The notes under the pieces: model-generated
What the model saw: the letters and a program-made list of their open reading frames with translations, nothing else
Database searches by the model: none
What the model was told of the DNA's origin: nothing
Program-made: the position numbers and the translations under genes
Shown here: positions 62,139-64,000 of the stretch, piece after piece
How the letters are laid out: each line of letters begins with the position of its first letter
How positions within the stretch are numbered: the first letter of the stretch is position 1
Origin: Algoriphagus lacus
GTDB lineage: Bacteria; Bacteroidota; Bacteroidia; Cytophagales; Cyclobacteriaceae
DNA length: 64,000 nucleotides
Reading direction: 5' to 3'
Assembly: GCF_003583985.1 (NCBI RefSeq)
Contig: NZ_QXML01000002.1
Span: 248,001-312,000 of the forward strand

Positions 62139-63839
62139 ATGAAAAACCCCAACTTTCTCTTTTTTTCAATATTCCTGCTTCTGGGAGCTTTCGGGTGCGC
62201 CACAGAGCAAAAGGAGGAACCCCAACGCCCCAATATCATTTTCATCATGTCCGATGACCATGCCTATCAGGCAATTTCGGCTTATGACAATCGCCTGATC
62301 GAAACTCCCAACATCGATCGGATTGCCAAAATGGGGATGTTGTTTACCAACGCCAGCGTCACCAATTCCATCTGTGCACCTTCCCGAGCCACAATTTTGA
62401 CCGGAAAGCACAGTCACCTCAACGGGAAAATTGACAATCATTTTCCATTTGACACCACCAACATCACTTTCCCTCAAATCCTTCAACAGGCCGGTTACCA
62501 GACAGCCATGTTTGGCAAACTCCACTTTGGCAACAATCCAAAAGGCTTTGACCAGTTTAAAATTTTGCCGGATCAGGGCTCGTATTACAACCCCGATTTC
62601 ATCACTAAGAATGAAGGAAAAATCAAGGTCGAGGGCTACGTGACGGATATCATCACCGACATGACTTTGGATTGGCTGCAAAAAGAGCGAAAAGCTGAAC
62701 AGCCTTTTCTGCTCATGTATCTGCACAAAGCCCCGCATCGGGAATGGCTTATGGCCGAGCGCCATCTGCCGGATTATATCGGGAAAACATTCCCGGAGCC
62801 TGCAACGCTATTTGATGATTATTCAGGAAGAGGGTCGGCTGCACGAGATGCGGAGATGAACTTGCTCAAACACATGAACTGGTCTGGTGACTCCAAGTTG
62901 TATCCGGAGGTTTTGGACGAAATGGGGATTCCAGATGCCTCGGGCTGGGACAAAGGGGCCTTCCAACGTGAGGTGGGTCGATTGACTCCTGCACAACGGG
63001 CGAATTGGGATAAGGCGTACATGAGAGTGAACGAAGACTTCAAAAAAGCCTATCCGACCATGACTGAAAAGGAAAAAATGCAGTGGAGGTATCAGCGCTA
63101 CATGCAGGATTACCTGGGGACCATCGCTTCAGTAGATGAGAATGTGGGGCGCTTGTTGGATTACCTGGAGGCCAACGGATTGATGGAGAATACGATTATC
63201 GTGTACACTTCTGACCAGGGATTCTACCTCGGTGAGCATGGTTGGTTTGACAAGCGATTCATCTACAACGAGTCGTTCAAGACTCCACTTTTGGTCTCCT
63301 GGCCGGGGAAAGTTCAGCCGGGCAGCAGATCCGATGAATTGGTTCAGAACCTGGATTTTGCCCAGACCTTCCTCGAGGCAGCGGGTGTTCCTGCACCATC
63401 TGATATGCAAGGCGAAAGTTTATTGCCAATTCTAACCGGAGAAACCGAAAAGTGGACGCGGGATGCGGTCTATTACCATTACTATGAATATCCGGCTGTT
63501 CACATGGTTAAGAGGCACTATGCCATCGTGACCAAAGAGTATAAACTCGTGCATTACTATTTCGATGTGGATGAGTGGGAACTGATCGACCGGGTCAAAG
63601 ATCCTCAAGAAATGAAAAACGTCTACGATGATCCTGCCTATGCCGAAATCAAAAAAGACCTGCATGCCCGACTGGAAAAACTCCGGGAAAAATACGGAGA
63701 CAGCTCCGAGCTAAGTCAAAGCTATATCGACCGGTATTTGGATGACATTGCCAAAAAACGGGCTTTTGGAGCCAACCAAAAAACTGTCAAAGAAATTTTG
63801 GAAAAGTCCGGTCGGAAGGCCGAGTATGAATTTAAATAA
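62139..63839 (+). CDS. S1-family sulfatase, lipoprotein
   Basis: 566 aa. Lipoprotein signal with lipobox LGAFGC (Cys20). Alkaline-phosphatase-superfamily sulfatase fold: Ca ligands Asp39, Asp40 in IIFIMSDDHA, and the formylglycine motif Cys79-Ala-Pro-Ser-Arg83 (CxPSR) in ICAPSRATILTGKH. Further marks are MFGKLHFG, LYLHKAPHREW and VYTSDQGFYLGEHGWFDK. It cleaves sulfate from glycans such as glucosamine-6-sulfate or fucan after Cys-to-FGly conversion. No anSME or FGE maturase is in the window. Closed by a strong terminator. Confidence 0.94.
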   Translation: MKNPNFLFFSIFLLLGAFGCATEQKEEPQRPNIIFIMSDDHAYQAISAYDNRLIETPNIDRIAKMGMLFTNASVTNSICAPSRATILTGKHSHLNGKIDNHFPFDTTNITFPQILQQAGYQTAMFGKLHFGNNPKGFDQFKILPDQGSYYNPDFITKNEGKIKVEGYVTDIITDMTLDWLQKERKAEQPFLLMYLHKAPHREWLMAERHLPDYIGKTFPEPATLFDDYSGRGSAARDAEMNLLKHMNWSGDSKLYPEVLDEMGIPDASGWDKGAFQREVGRLTPAQRANWDKAYMRVNEDFKKAYPTMTEKEKMQWRYQRYMQDYLGTIASVDENVGRLLDYLEANGLMENTIIVYTSDQGFYLGEHGWFDKRFIYNESFKTPLLVSWPGKVQPGSRSDELVQNLDFAQTFLEAAGVPAPSDMQGESLLPILTGETEKWTRDAVYYHYYEYPAVHMVKRHYAIVTKEYKLVHYYFDVDEWELIDRVKDPQEMKNVYDDPAYAEIKKDLHARLEKLREKYGDSSELSQSYIDRYLDDIAKKRAFGANQKTVKEILEKSGRKAEYEFK

Positions 63840-63843
63840 CAGC

Positions 63844-63878
63844 AAAAAGCCTCTGATTTCGAAATCAGAGGCTTTTTT
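63844..63878 (+). terminator. Sulfatase terminator
   Basis: Perfect palindrome of AAAAGCCTCTGATTTC and its complement (63845-63876) with flanking A and T runs. It begins 5 nt after the sulfatase stop and works in both directions. Confidence 0.9.
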
Positions 63879-63949
63879 GAATCTATCCACTAGGGGACTC
63901 CAAACTTTAGATATAGGATTATTCCCATATCAAAGAAAATATATTGAAA

Positions 63950-64000
63950 TCAGACAACGGCTGAAAGCCTCGTTTCTCCTTTGATTACTTCCACGGCCAG
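63950..64000 (-). CDS. Possible 3' end of a minus-strand gene
   Basis: The minus strand is open from the right edge for 16 codons (ending KGETRLSAVV) and stops with TGA (complement of 63950-63952). The bidirectional hairpin at 63844-63878 would suit as its terminator. Too short to identify, and could be chance. Confidence 0.25.
   Translation of the reverse strand: MAVEVIKGETRLSAVV

Noticed and set aside
62166..62765. Long 199-codon frame antisense to the sulfatase
   Set aside because: The sulfatase active site is encoded in this stretch on the plus strand; the antisense frame has no recognisable domain.
1..64000. CRISPR array, IS element, defence system or secondary-metabolite cluster
   Set aside because: No regularly spaced repeats, no transposase or integrase domain, and no restriction, toxin-antitoxin or synthase genes were recognised; the HNH gene has no partner.

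Overview
The window is ordinary chromosomal DNA of a Bacteroidota bacterium, most likely a Cytophagales/Cyclobacteriaceae (Algoriphagus-like) species. The evidence is a PorV-PorU type IX secretion pair, Bacteroidota-type promoters (TTG about 20 nt before TAnnTTTG), almost no Shine-Dalgarno sequences before the start codons, many lipoproteins and Sec-exported carbohydrate enzymes, and a FecA-like TonB receptor. The taxon is inferred; no rRNA is present. I see no insertion sequence, prophage, CRISPR array or plasmid gene. Layout, left to right: 0-4 kb holds a truncated SnoaL-like secreted protein, a PD40 propeller lipoprotein and a MarR / ferredoxin-NADP reductase / 2Fe-2S ferredoxin unit with a clear MarR-type operator. 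4.2-8.3 kb is an exported carbohydrate operon (Gfo/Idh/MocA oxidoreductase, GH43 with discoidin and Fn3-like parts, serine hydrolase). 8.3-12.5 kb holds small or poorly known genes (DUF3820, luciferase-like monooxygenase, secreted nuclease, an orphan Cys-rich protein, a PH-like protein). 12.5-12.9 kb carries tRNA-Ser(TGA), whose 3' end is duplicated nearby. 12.9-26 kb is housekeeping: DUF885 lipoprotein, mltG-thioesterase-BrkB operon, Nudix-TsaC/YciO-WbqC run, clpC, a beta-CASP metallo-hydrolase and a PadR-PspC pair. 26-32.4 kb holds PorV and a very long PorU-type sortase. 32.3-44.9 kb holds a TVP38 protein, a trans-sulfuration enzyme, a tamB-photolyase-Smr-helical protein operon, and divergently tsaD-smpB-NlpC/P60-like-HNH. 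44.9-63.9 kb is dominated by carbohydrate genes: a sialic-acid-like operon (BNR sialidase-like protein, NanA/DapA-like aldolase, sodium symporter), a PhoPQ-related lipoprotein, a true GH33 sialidase, a propeller lipoprotein, an ATP-grasp protein, a TIM-barrel lipoprotein and an S1 sulfatase. Interspersed are a class II ribonucleotide reductase, an eRF1-like / phosphoribosyltransferase / hydrolase cluster, and an iron-type TonB receptor with paired Fur-like dyads around its promoter. The genes suggest an aerobic heterotroph that degrades host- or alga-derived glycans (sialylated, sulfated, arabinose/xylose-type). No SusC/SusD pair is present, so these are scattered catabolic genes rather than a classical PUL. 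I did not find a clearly new multi-gene system. The most unusual items are a degenerate NlpC/P60 protein overlapping smpB, the overlapping divergent start codons of tamB and tsaD, a class II RNR without its C-terminal cysteine pair, and the tRNA-end duplication.
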